A DNA stretch of 31,527 nucleotides from NCBI GenBank assembly GCA_027488495.1, contig JAIYBO010000054.1:1-31527 (forward strand), given 5' to 3'. A program made the translations under genes and the position numbers. Shown in pieces: positions 1 through 7,624 of the stretch. Source of the stretch: Bacteroidota bacterium (GTDB taxonomy: Bacteria; Bacteroidota; Bacteroidia; NS11-12g; UBA955). Positions within the stretch are counted from its first letter, which is position 1, and the number at the start of each line of letters is the position of its first letter. The notes under the pieces were generated by a model. It did no database searches and was not told the origin of the DNA. It was given only the letters and a program-made list of their open reading frames with translations.

Positions 1-1213
1 GGGAGTCAATTGTTTCAAATCGCAAAGGATGGCTAGAGCATGCATTGTAAAATTCTGATCCCACCAAATAGGTTTGATCGATGATGTTCAATGACTCACA
101 AAGTGAAAGTATTTCCTGGTGCTCCAATTCTGAGTGATCACCCAATTCTAACATGTCTCCCAGAAAGTATAGTTTTTCGCCCTTCAACGTTGAAAAGCTC
201 TCTAAGGCAAATTTCATGGAGCTTGGGTTGGCATTGTATGCATCCAAAAACACATTTGTTCCGCCCACCATTCTCCATTCACTTCGGTTGTTGGTAGGTT
301 TGTAAGTGCAAGCAGCACTCATCGCTTCCTGAATGTTTAGCCCCATTTGGTGTCCCAAAGCCACACCAAATAGCAAGTTATACGCATTATACCTACCACT
401 CAATTGGGTGGTGAAACGACCTATCAAACGCTGTTTATGAAACAGTTGAAACGTCAATTCCGGCATTTCAGTTTCAATTTGAGCATAAAAATCCGCCTCC
501 ATCTTATTGGTACTGATGGTAATTTGATTGCTTATTCGTTTACTCATTGATAGCAACCAAGGATCATCTGCGTTTACTACTGCAATTCCACTGTGATTGA
601 TTACACTCAAATACACTTCACTTTCCTCTTTGGCCACTTCTTCGATATTTCCAAAACCCTCCAAATGCTCTTTGCCGATGTTGGTGATTAAACCTATGTT
701 GGGTGACAACAAATCACAAAGAATTTTCATTTCTCCGGGATGATTGGTACCCATTTCAATTATCGCAAATTTGTGATGGGGTCTCAATTGTAAAAGAGTA
801 AGAGGGACTCCAATATGATTGTTCCAATTCCCTGGTGTGGCTAAAACCTCACCCTGTAGTTCTAATACAACCCGAGATACTTCTTTCGTTGTTGTTTTGC
901 CGTTGCTACCACCAACCATGATTTTTTGACATGGCATTTTGAGGGCGTGTATTTTACTCAATTGCTGAAGTGCGATGGTGGTATCCTCAACCCATACAAA
1001 GTCCTTATGATCTTTTAATGAAGGGTGATCAACCACAACCATACTTGCGCCCTGCTTTTTGGCTTCTGCGGCGAAAGCATTTCCATCGAACTTTTCACCA
1101 CGAATACAAAAGAATATCGATCCGGGTTCAATCGTTCTTGAATCTATAGAAATTTGAAAATTTGAAGCAACAAATTGAGAATAAATAGCATCTATCACAG
1201 CAAGATTGTCCAT
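1..1213 (-). CDS. murF: UDP-N-acetylmuramoyl-tripeptide--D-alanyl-D-alanine ligase MurF (3' end cut by window edge)
   Basis: MurF is the cytoplasmic ATP-dependent ligase that adds D-Ala-D-Ala to the UDP-MurNAc-tripeptide, the last soluble step of peptidoglycan precursor synthesis. I translated the minus strand from the ATG at 1213-1211; it stays open for 404 codons to the window edge. The N-terminal substrate domain contains DSRTIEPGSIFF (residues 24-35). The Mur-ligase P-loop GGSNGKTTTK is at residues 101-110. The central domain has EMGTNHPGE and TNIGKEHLEGFG, and the C-terminal domain begins near NNRSEW and DAYNANPSSM, all typical of MurF. Roughly 25-30 C-terminal residues probably lie outside the window. 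It is divergent from the FG-GAP gene. A perfect TAnnTTTG box ends 4 nt before the start codon. Confidence 0.95.
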   Translation of the reverse strand, partial: MDNLAVIDAIYSQFVASNFQISIDSRTIEPGSIFFCIRGEKFDGNAFAAEAKKQGASMVVVDHPSLKDHKDFVWVEDTTIALQQLSKIHALKMPCQKIMVGGSNGKTTTKEVSRVVLELQGEVLATPGNWNNHIGVPLTLLQLRPHHKFAIIEMGTNHPGEMKILCDLLSPNIGLITNIGKEHLEGFGNIEEVAKEESEVYLSVINHSGIAVVNADDPWLLSMSKRISNQITISTNKMEADFYAQIETEMPELTFQLFHKQRLIGRFTTQLSGRYNAYNLLFGVALGHQMGLNIQEAMSAACTYKPTNNRSEWRMVGGTNVFLDAYNANPSSMKFALESFSTLKGEKLYFLGDMLELGDHSELEHQEILSLCESLNIIDQTYLVGSEFYNACSSHPLRFETIDS

Positions 1214-1217
1214 AATT

Positions 1218-1225
1218 CAAACCTA
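1218..1225 (-). promoter_or_regulatory. Bacteroidota -7 box (TAGGTTTG) directly before murF
   Basis: On the minus strand the octamer TAGGTTTG matches the Bacteroidota sigma-factor consensus TAnnTTTG exactly and is followed by AATT and then the murF ATG. Transcription would begin at or within a few bases of the start codon, giving a leaderless or nearly leaderless mRNA. The nearest upstream TTG that could be the -33 element is about 25 nt away, longer than ideal. Confidence 0.5.
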
Positions 1226-1302
1226 ATTGAAATTATTCATTACATCGAAACAAGAAATCCCCAATTCAACAAATGTCTAATTCAAATTGTATATTTACCA
1301 AT

Positions 1303-3573
1303 ATGCTCAAAAAATCACTACTTACCTTACTGATTTGTGTTGTTGCCATTCCTGTGTTTTCTCAATTCAATTACAGATTGAACACCACTGGTTTTCGGGT
1401 AGTGGATGGTGCTTTCGAAGTAGAAAATCCTTTTTGGGGAGGCTTTAACTCGCCACAATTCCAACCATTTGATCTCAATGGTGATAAAAAGTTGGATGTC
1501 ATCGTTTTTGATCGATACGATTCCAAAGTGATGCCGTTTGTTCGAAAAGAAAACGATGTATTCGTTTACGCACCGGAATATGAATCTTTGCTACCTAAGG
1601 GATTGTATTATTATAAAACCGCCGATTTGAACTCGGATGGTGAGATGGATATTTTCACCTTATCAGAAAGTAGTAATCTATTGATTTACATTAACAAAAC
1701 CACCCCAGGATCCAATCAATTGAAGTTCCAAGATTTGGGGCCATGGTACTATCGCAATCAATTTGATTCTACACAACCCATTCTATACAACCCACTGAGT
1801 TTTTCCAAATTCGACATGCCAGAAATTTCTGATATCGATGGAGATGGTGATTTGGATATTTTGTCTTACGACCAAGGCAATTATACCTACAGACTGTTCA
1901 AAGACGTGCGCATTGAAAAAGGGTGGAATCGCGACACCTTCGAATTTCAAATCATGGATATTTGTTTTGGGTATTTTAATGAGGGGTTCGACAATTCTAT
2001 CGCGTTGGGTGAATGCCCATATAAAGACAAGTTGAAACCACGTCACACCGGTGGGGCATCTTGTTTCATGTATGATTCAGATGCCGATGGGGACAAGGAA
2101 TTGGTCATTTCCAACATTGGATTTCCGAGATTCACATTTTTGCAAAATGGCAAAGCACAACACAAAACCTATTATGATACCATGGTATATGTGGATACCA
2201 TCTTCCCGAGAAATACCACAGCTGCCAATCAAATCATCTTCCCAGCGGGTTATTATTTAGATATTTCTGGCGATGGTGTACAAGATCTCATCGTTGCGCC
2301 AAACAACTTTACAGACGTAAAAGAAACCCAACAAATTTGGTATTACAAGAATACAGGTCAGTTCAATAAACCCACTTTCGATTTGGTTAAAACAAATTTT
2401 TTGGCTGAAAAAACACTGGATTTGGGTGCAAGGTCGGCCCCTGTTTTTGTAGATATTGATGCCGACGGTGACCAAGACTTATTGGTGGCCTCAAATGGCG
2501 ATTATTCCAAAACCTACGGTTTGAAAGATCAAATTGCGCTTTTCAAAAATACAGGTACAACCCAAGCCCCTAAATTTGATTTGGTCGATCGCGATTATTT
2601 GAATTTTTCGAAATACAACTTACGTCACTGCATACCCAATGTGGGCGATATGGATGGCGATGGAGATTTCGATTTGGTCGTGGGCACACTCAAGGGTAAG
2701 ATTACATATTTCGAAAACAAGGCCGGAAAGAATAATCCCGTTTCATGGACATTTATCGATTCAAATTTTATCAATTACAATCCAGATTTGGGAGAAACAA
2801 ATGCATCGCCATGCCTCTATGATTACAACAAGGATGGTAAAATGGATTTGCTTGTGGGTTATTACAACGGACGAGTTTCATTGTTTGAATGCACCAATAC
2901 CCAACCGTTCACCTTTGAGTTGAAATCGAAGAATGCTTGGGGTGCTCGTGGTAACGAATGGAGAAAAGATGTTCAACCTCAAGAATGGAAAGCGTTTGGT
3001 TATGCATCGCCTAGGATCCATGATGTAAATGGTGACGGGAAAGTAGAATTGATGGTAGGTACTGCCTACGGATATACTAGACTTTACAATATTGACGGAC
3101 ATCCATTTACAGATTCACTGTTCGCAGACACTTCTTGGTTTTATCAGAAGAACTTCGCTGATTCAACGCTTCCAGCTTTGGGATCTAGGATAGTGCCTGC
3201 ATTTGCAGAGCTTACTGGTGACACGCTCATGGAAGTGGTTTTTGGATTGGGCAGAGGAGGGTTGAATTGGGCTAGTTCGTTGAGTGCGCCAAAACCCATA
3301 ATCGGTACGAAAAATATTTCTACCTTGAATTTGAAATTATTCCCCAATCCCTGCGATCAAACGGTTCAAATCCTCAGAGGAAATGGGGCTGTTGGAGAAC
3401 TGAATATCAAAATGTATAACATACATCAACAGGAAATATACAGTACCCATTTATCGCCCAATGAGGCTGGGGTAGGTATTCCCACTGATCAGTTATCGAA
3501 TGGTGTTTATTTTGTTAATGTAGACAACGAAAACGGCAAAAATCAACAGATCAAATTGCTTGTAAAGCATTGA
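1303..3573 (+). CDS. Secreted FG-GAP/VCBS repeat protein with type IX secretion C-terminal sorting domain
   Basis: A 756-residue predicted extracellular or surface protein. The start at 1303 is preferred over the upstream in-frame ATG at 1273, because it puts a clean signal peptide (MLKKSLLTLLICVVAIPVFSQ) at the N-terminus and lies 5 nt after a TAnnTTTG-like box. The body holds about nine aspartate-rich, calcium-loop-like motifs of the FG-GAP/VCBS type, for example DLNGDKKLD, DIDGDGDLD, DMDGDGDFD and DVNGDGKVE, consistent with a beta-propeller. The last ~80 residues (LKLFPNPCDQTVQI ... LSNGVYFVNVD ... KLLVKH) match a type A T9SS sorting domain, implying Sec export followed by T9SS translocation and cell-surface attachment or release. 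Ligand and role are unknown. Its 3' end overlaps the convergent ABC ATPase gene by 23 bp. Confidence 0.88.
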   Translation: MLKKSLLTLLICVVAIPVFSQFNYRLNTTGFRVVDGAFEVENPFWGGFNSPQFQPFDLNGDKKLDVIVFDRYDSKVMPFVRKENDVFVYAPEYESLLPKGLYYYKTADLNSDGEMDIFTLSESSNLLIYINKTTPGSNQLKFQDLGPWYYRNQFDSTQPILYNPLSFSKFDMPEISDIDGDGDLDILSYDQGNYTYRLFKDVRIEKGWNRDTFEFQIMDICFGYFNEGFDNSIALGECPYKDKLKPRHTGGASCFMYDSDADGDKELVISNIGFPRFTFLQNGKAQHKTYYDTMVYVDTIFPRNTTAANQIIFPAGYYLDISGDGVQDLIVAPNNFTDVKETQQIWYYKNTGQFNKPTFDLVKTNFLAEKTLDLGARSAPVFVDIDADGDQDLLVASNGDYSKTYGLKDQIALFKNTGTTQAPKFDLVDRDYLNFSKYNLRHCIPNVGDMDGDGDFDLVVGTLKGKITYFENKAGKNNPVSWTFIDSNFINYNPDLGETNASPCLYDYNKDGKMDLLVGYYNGRVSLFECTNTQPFTFELKSKNAWGARGNEWRKDVQPQEWKAFGYASPRIHDVNGDGKVELMVGTAYGYTRLYNIDGHPFTDSLFADTSWFYQKNFADSTLPALGSRIVPAFAELTGDTLMEVVFGLGRGGLNWASSLSAPKPIIGTKNISTLNLKLFPNPCDQTVQILRGNGAVGELNIKMYNIHQQEIYSTHLSPNEAGVGIPTDQLSNGVYFVNVDNENGKNQQIKLLVKH

Positions 3574-4222
3574 TTTGAGCATCGCCAATTGTATAACTAC
3601 TGTTGCAATAAGGTACCCATTCGTCGTTGCGATTTGAAGCAACTATCAAATTGCGATTCAGCAGAAATTCTTGAATCAAGGTTCTGTATACCTCATTGCC
3701 TGCGGCATCTAGGTTTGTCAAAGGCTCATCCAAGATAATCAATGGTTGAGTGCCCAATAATGCGGAACACAATTTTACCCTTTGTTTCATGCCCGATGAA
3801 AAGGTTAATAAAGTTTTACTGGCCGTGTTTTTGGGAAATCCACACAAATCCATCATTGTATTCAAATCAATTTGCGATTGAAATCCCCGTATTTTTTGAT
3901 GAAATATGAACCACTCCTGCAATGTGAATTCTTCAGGGAGTTCCATTCCCGGCGATGCCAATGCCACTTGAGTGTGCCAATGCTTTGTTTCGATAGTCTT
4001 TTTATTATCGGTAATCCATTGCACCGAACCTTCAGTAGGGTCTGTCTGTCCCGCAAGCATCAACGTAAATGTGGATTTTCCTGCTCCATTTGATCCCAAT
4101 ATGGCCAAACGAAGAGGGTTGATATGATTCTCTTCAGTTCCGAGCTCGATGTTGAAACTGAGCCCTCTAAACAACCATGTACGATGGTAGTTTTTTCCAC
4201 AGTTATGCAACGAAATAAACAT
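3551..4222 (-). CDS. ABC transporter ATP-binding protein, divergent (lpx operon)
   Basis: A 223-residue ABC ATPase. It has Walker A GSNGAGKST (43-51), signature FSSGMKQR (141-148), Walker B LIILDE (161-166) and D-loop TNLD (169-172). Two switch elements are unusual. The Q-loop region reads ALASPGMELPEEFT with no glutamine. The H-loop position reads VASNRNDE, with Asn197 where His is normal. It is the last gene of the lpxD/lpxC-fabZ/lpxA run and starts 2 bp after the lpxA stop, so it is probably translationally coupled. No permease gene is adjacent, so the substrate cannot be named; resemblance to short CcmA-like ATPases is superficial. A role in envelope or lipid export is only inferred from position. 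The 3' end overlaps the FG-GAP gene by 23 bp. Confidence 0.88.
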   Translation of the reverse strand: MFISLHNCGKNYHRTWLFRGLSFNIELGTEENHINPLRLAILGSNGAGKSTFTLMLAGQTDPTEGSVQWITDNKKTIETKHWHTQVALASPGMELPEEFTLQEWFIFHQKIRGFQSQIDLNTMMDLCGFPKNTASKTLLTFSSGMKQRVKLCSALLGTQPLIILDEPLTNLDAAGNEVYRTLIQEFLLNRNLIVASNRNDEWVPYCNSSYTIGDAQINALQAI

Positions 4223-4224
4223 CG

Positions 4225-5007
4225 TTATTTGGCGATATAGCCTTTCATAATACCACGATCCGATTCTTTGATGAACTGAAGGATTTCGTCACGTTCGGTG
4301 GTAGGAGAGAATTCGGTTTCGATGATTTTTATGGCCTTGGCTGTGTTGTAACCTTTTACAAATAGGGTGCGGTAGATATCTTGTATTTCACCAATTTTTT
4401 CAGTGGTAAAATCTCGTCTGCGAAGCCCTACACTGTTCACTCCTTCATAGCTCAATGGCTCGCGGGCAGCTTTTGTGTATGGCGGCACATCTTTTCTCAC
4501 AAGAGAACCACCACTGATCATGGCGTGACGACCAACCTTAACAAACTGATGTACCAAAGCGGCACCGCCAAGTATTGCCCATTCTCCTACAGAGACGTGA
4601 CCTGCAATTTGAACGCTATTGGCCAATATACAATGATCTTCAATCACCACATCGTGCGCCAAGTGTACATAAGCCATGAGTAACACATTATTACCAACGC
4701 GGGTTTCACCAGAAGCTTTGGTTCCTTTGTTGATGGTCACATATTCCCGAATTGTGGTGTTATTGCCAATAACTGTCAGTGTTTCTTCACCGTCAAACTT
4801 CAAATCTTGAGGAATCGCACCAATGGATGCACCTGGGAAAATCCTACAACTTTTTCCAATTCTTGTGCCTTTGAAAATGGTAGCACCTGACATAACATGG
4901 GTGCCTTCTCCAATTTCAACATCGGCATGAATTGTAACAAATGGATCAATGATTACGTGATCAGAGATTTTTGCTGATGGGTGCACATAGGCAAGTGGTT
5001 GAATCAT
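4225..5007 (-). CDS. lpxA: Acyl-ACP--UDP-N-acetylglucosamine O-acyltransferase LpxA
   Basis: A 260-residue cytoplasmic enzyme catalysing the first step of lipid A synthesis, transfer of a 3-hydroxyacyl chain from ACP to the 3-OH of UDP-GlcNAc. The N-terminal two-thirds is a left-handed beta-helix of hexapeptide repeats beginning at MIQPLAYVHPSAKI. The segment HLAHDVVIEDHCILAN contains the expected catalytic histidine (His118, AHD). AGHVSVGEWAILGG, ALVHQF and DVPPYTKA are also conserved family segments. The C-terminal part (from about 195, GLRRRDF) is the usual helical domain. Length is normal. It lies 25 bp after lpxC-fabZ and 2 bp before the ABC ATPase, in the lipid A operon. Confidence 0.97.
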   Translation of the reverse strand: MIQPLAYVHPSAKISDHVIIDPFVTIHADVEIGEGTHVMSGATIFKGTRIGKSCRIFPGASIGAIPQDLKFDGEETLTVIGNNTTIREYVTINKGTKASGETRVGNNVLLMAYVHLAHDVVIEDHCILANSVQIAGHVSVGEWAILGGAALVHQFVKVGRHAMISGGSLVRKDVPPYTKAAREPLSYEGVNSVGLRRRDFTTEKIGEIQDIYRTLFVKGYNTAKAIKIIETEFSPTTERDEILQFIKESDRGIMKGYIAK

Positions 5008-5032
5008 TGATTTGTTAATTAAAGATTACGAA

Positions 5033-6442
5033 TTAAGCGATTTTTACGATTTGCGCCATCATTTCTGATTCACAAACCAATTTTTCTCCAACCCACGCTC
5101 TACCTCTCATGATACAAAGACCCCTTCGTACAGGCTCCATTAACTCCAATTTCATGATCATGGTATCACCCGGAACCACCTTGTCTTTAAACTTGGTGTT
5201 ATCGATTTTGAGAAAATAGGTGCCGTAATTTTCTGGATCCTCCACAGTGCTCAAAACCAAAATTCCGCCGCACTGTGCCATCGCTTCGAGCTGTAATACA
5301 CCGGGCATGATGGGATCCCCCGGGAAATGACCCGCAAAGAAGGGTTGGTCAAAGGTGATGTTTTTTATTCCAACAACCGATGTTTCTGTTTTTGCAATGA
5401 TCTTATCAACCAATAAAAATGGATGCGCGTGTGGCAACATTTTCATGATGTCTTTGGTGGCATACAACGGTTTTTCATTTGGGTTGTAGTAAGGAACGCC
5501 ATCTTGCTTTCTGCGAAGTTCTTTTTTCATCACCTGTTTGATCTTTTTTGCAAAAGCTACATTGCTCGCATGTCCTGGTCTGGCAGCCATGATTTGTCCC
5601 TTGATAGGCATACCTACCAATGCCAAATCGCCAATCATATCTAACAACTTATGTCGAGCGGGCTCATTTTGAAAACGCAAGTCCAAATTATTCAAGATAC
5701 CGTGTTGGGTGACTTCTACTTTGGGTTTATTGAAAACCTCAGCCAAACGGTCCAACTCGTTTTGTTCAACATCTCTATCTACAACTACAATGGCATTGTT
5801 TAAATCCCCGCCCTTAATAAGGTTGTGGTTGAGCAGATATTCTAGTTCGTGCAAAAAGCAAAAAGTTCTACATGGACTGATTTCTTGTTTGAATTCAGAC
5901 ATGTTAGTTATTGCGGCATGCTGACTGCCTAAAACAGGGGAGTTGTAATCCACCATCACGGTAAGCCTGTAATCGTTCACTGGCATCGCGATGATTTCAA
6001 CTTTGTTTTCTTCGTCGGTAAAACTGATGTTGTATGGGATTTCAAAATACTCCCTATCGGCATCCAGTTCTATGATTTCATGCGATTCAATGGCTTCAAC
6101 AAACGGACGGCTACTTCCATCCATGATGGGCATCTCAGGACCGTCGATATCAATCAATACATTGTCTACTTCCATTCCCACCAACGCTGCCAAAACATGC
6201 TCAACAGTTGAAACAGATGCGCCATTTTTTGTAAGTGTTGTACCTCTGGATGTATCCGTAACTAGGTCGCAGTCTGCTTCAATGATTGGACTGCCTTCAA
6301 GGTCTGTTCTACGAAATTTATAGCCATGATTTTCGGGAGCAGGATTCAAAGTCAAATTTACATTTGCACCTGTATGCAATCCCACACCAGAGATACTAAT
6401 GGGTGATTTCAGAGTTGTTTGTTTAGGATTCAATTGATTCAT
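5033..6442 (-). CDS. lpxC-fabZ: Bifunctional UDP-3-O-acyl-N-acetylglucosamine deacetylase / (3R)-hydroxyacyl-ACP dehydratase (LpxC-FabZ fusion)
   Basis: A 469-residue natural fusion typical of Bacteroidota. Residues ~8-310 are LpxC, the zinc deacetylase of lipid A synthesis: EH at 81-82, the HKLLD motif giving His264 and Asp268 as zinc ligands, and ARPGHASN giving the general acid His291. Residues ~325-469 are FabZ, the hot-dog 3-hydroxyacyl-ACP dehydratase: HAHPFLLVDKI, then AGHFPGDPIMPG with catalytic His372, and LEAMAQ with Glu386. Both activities draw on the same 3-hydroxyacyl-ACP pool, so the fusion ties lipid A commitment to fatty acid elongation. It sits 2 bp after lpxD and 25 bp before lpxA. 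Confidence 0.97.
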   Translation of the reverse strand: MNQLNPKQTTLKSPISISGVGLHTGANVNLTLNPAPENHGYKFRRTDLEGSPIIEADCDLVTDTSRGTTLTKNGASVSTVEHVLAALVGMEVDNVLIDIDGPEMPIMDGSSRPFVEAIESHEIIELDADREYFEIPYNISFTDEENKVEIIAMPVNDYRLTVMVDYNSPVLGSQHAAITNMSEFKQEISPCRTFCFLHELEYLLNHNLIKGGDLNNAIVVVDRDVEQNELDRLAEVFNKPKVEVTQHGILNNLDLRFQNEPARHKLLDMIGDLALVGMPIKGQIMAARPGHASNVAFAKKIKQVMKKELRRKQDGVPYYNPNEKPLYATKDIMKMLPHAHPFLLVDKIIAKTETSVVGIKNITFDQPFFAGHFPGDPIMPGVLQLEAMAQCGGILVLSTVEDPENYGTYFLKIDNTKFKDKVVPGDTMIMKLELMEPVRRGLCIMRGRAWVGEKLVCESEMMAQIVKIA

Positions 6443-6444
6443 TA

Positions 6445-7482
6445 TTACTTGGATGATTTGATATTTTCTATTTCAGATTGAAGGTCTTCGATGGCTTTCA
6501 ATAATTCAGGGATTTTTCGCGTTGCAGCTACTGATTTCAAATAGGTCCTCACATCGGTTGCTGGAGTGCCTGTCAATTTTTGATGTGATTCGGTAATATT
6601 TCCAGTGATACCACCTTGGCCTCCAACACTTGTATGTGGAGCGATGGTTAAATGCCCTGCCACACCCACCTGACCACCAAATTGAGAATATCCACCCACC
6701 TTCGTACTGCCGGCAATTCCGGTTTGTGCAGCCAAAACAGTATGTTCACCAACCTCTACATTGTGCGCAATTTGCACCAAATTGTCCAATTTGGTACCGG
6801 TTTTAATTACGGTACTTCCCATCGTGGCTCTATCAATACTACAATTGCTTCCTATTTCAACCCAGTCTTCTATAACAACATTGCCAATTTGTGGGATTTT
6901 AATATATTTTCCATTCACTGGAGCAAATCCAAAACCATCGCCGCCAATAACAGAACCTGCTTGCACAATGCAATGATCACCCAAAATACAATCTGAGTAA
7001 ATCACCACGTTGGGATAAATGATGCAATGTTTTCCAATTTTAACATTTCTACCCAAATAAACCCCTGGATAAACAATACTGTGATCTCCCAAAACAGCAC
7101 CTTCCTCAATATACGCGGTTGCCGCAACATGCACCGAATCGCCCAAATCTACGCTGGGGTGAATGTGATTGGATTCAATACCTGTTCTGTGCAAATTGGG
7201 ACTGAAGTGATTCGTTAATATCGTACAGAAGGCAAAATAGGGATTGGGGTGTTCAATCAATAATGTAGAAACGGGTTTTTGAACCTTGAATCCCATTGGT
7301 ACGATCACCGCACCACATTGTGTTTCATATAAAGATTGCTCGTATTTAGGATTGGAAAAAAAACCCAAGGAATTGCCGTTTCCTTCCTCCAATTTTGATG
7401 CCGATGTAATCACTACATCGTTGAGTTGGGTATCGACTATACCTCCAATTTCTTTCGCTATTGCAAATGCAGTTAATACCAT
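6445..7482 (-). CDS. lpxD: UDP-3-O-(3-hydroxyacyl)glucosamine N-acyltransferase LpxD
   Basis: Third acyltransferase step of lipid A synthesis. The frame is open up to 7563, but LpxD proteins begin close to the sequence MVLTAFAIAKEIGG, so I place the start at 7482 (345 residues); the 27 extra residues upstream look non-coding. The N-terminal uridine-binding domain (to ~100) is followed by a long hexapeptide beta-helix (SVHVAATAYIEEGAVLGD ... GDGFGFAPVNG ... NCSIDRATMGSTVI) and the catalytic-histidine segment VQIAHNVEVG (His240). It ends in a helical tail (LLKAIEDLQSEIENIKSSK) that fits the trimer's C-terminal helix. It is the first gene of the minus-strand lipid A operon, 2 bp before lpxC-fabZ, and divergent from the peptide transporter. 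Confidence 0.95.
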   Translation of the reverse strand: MVLTAFAIAKEIGGIVDTQLNDVVITSASKLEEGNGNSLGFFSNPKYEQSLYETQCGAVIVPMGFKVQKPVSTLLIEHPNPYFAFCTILTNHFSPNLHRTGIESNHIHPSVDLGDSVHVAATAYIEEGAVLGDHSIVYPGVYLGRNVKIGKHCIIYPNVVIYSDCILGDHCIVQAGSVIGGDGFGFAPVNGKYIKIPQIGNVVIEDWVEIGSNCSIDRATMGSTVIKTGTKLDNLVQIAHNVEVGEHTVLAAQTGIAGSTKVGGYSQFGGQVGVAGHLTIAPHTSVGGQGGITGNITESHQKLTGTPATDVRTYLKSVAATRKIPELLKAIEDLQSEIENIKSSK

Positions 7483-7593
7483 TTGAAGTTGCAAAATAAC
7501 ACCAAAGCAACAAAAGACCGATGAATTGGGCACAGAAACCCACAAATCGTGGATGAAAAACACACATTCTTACGGCAATTGAAATTTTCTTTC

Positions 7594-7601
7594 TATTTTG
7601 G
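7594..7601 (+). promoter_or_regulatory. Candidate -7 box (TATTTTGG) for the POT transporter
   Basis: TATTTTGG differs from TAnnTTTG at one position and lies 23 nt before the ATG at 7625. Its position argues against the upstream TTG at 7598, which would fall inside it, as a start codon. No well-spaced -33 TTG is evident, so this is tentative. Confidence 0.3.
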
Positions 7602-7624
7602 CCGATAGATTAATAAGAACAAAC

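Noticed and set aside
91..297. Short plus-strand open frame inside murF
   Set aside because: It is antisense to the clear MurF reading frame and has no supporting features.
1273..1302. Longer N-terminus of the FG-GAP protein from ATG 1273
   Set aside because: The ten added residues (MSNSNCIFTN) precede a complete signal peptide and would overlap the -7-like box. ATG 1303 is more consistent.
7483..7563. Longer LpxD N-terminus from 7563
   Set aside because: The 27 extra residues do not match LpxD N-termini, whereas the Met at 7482 does.
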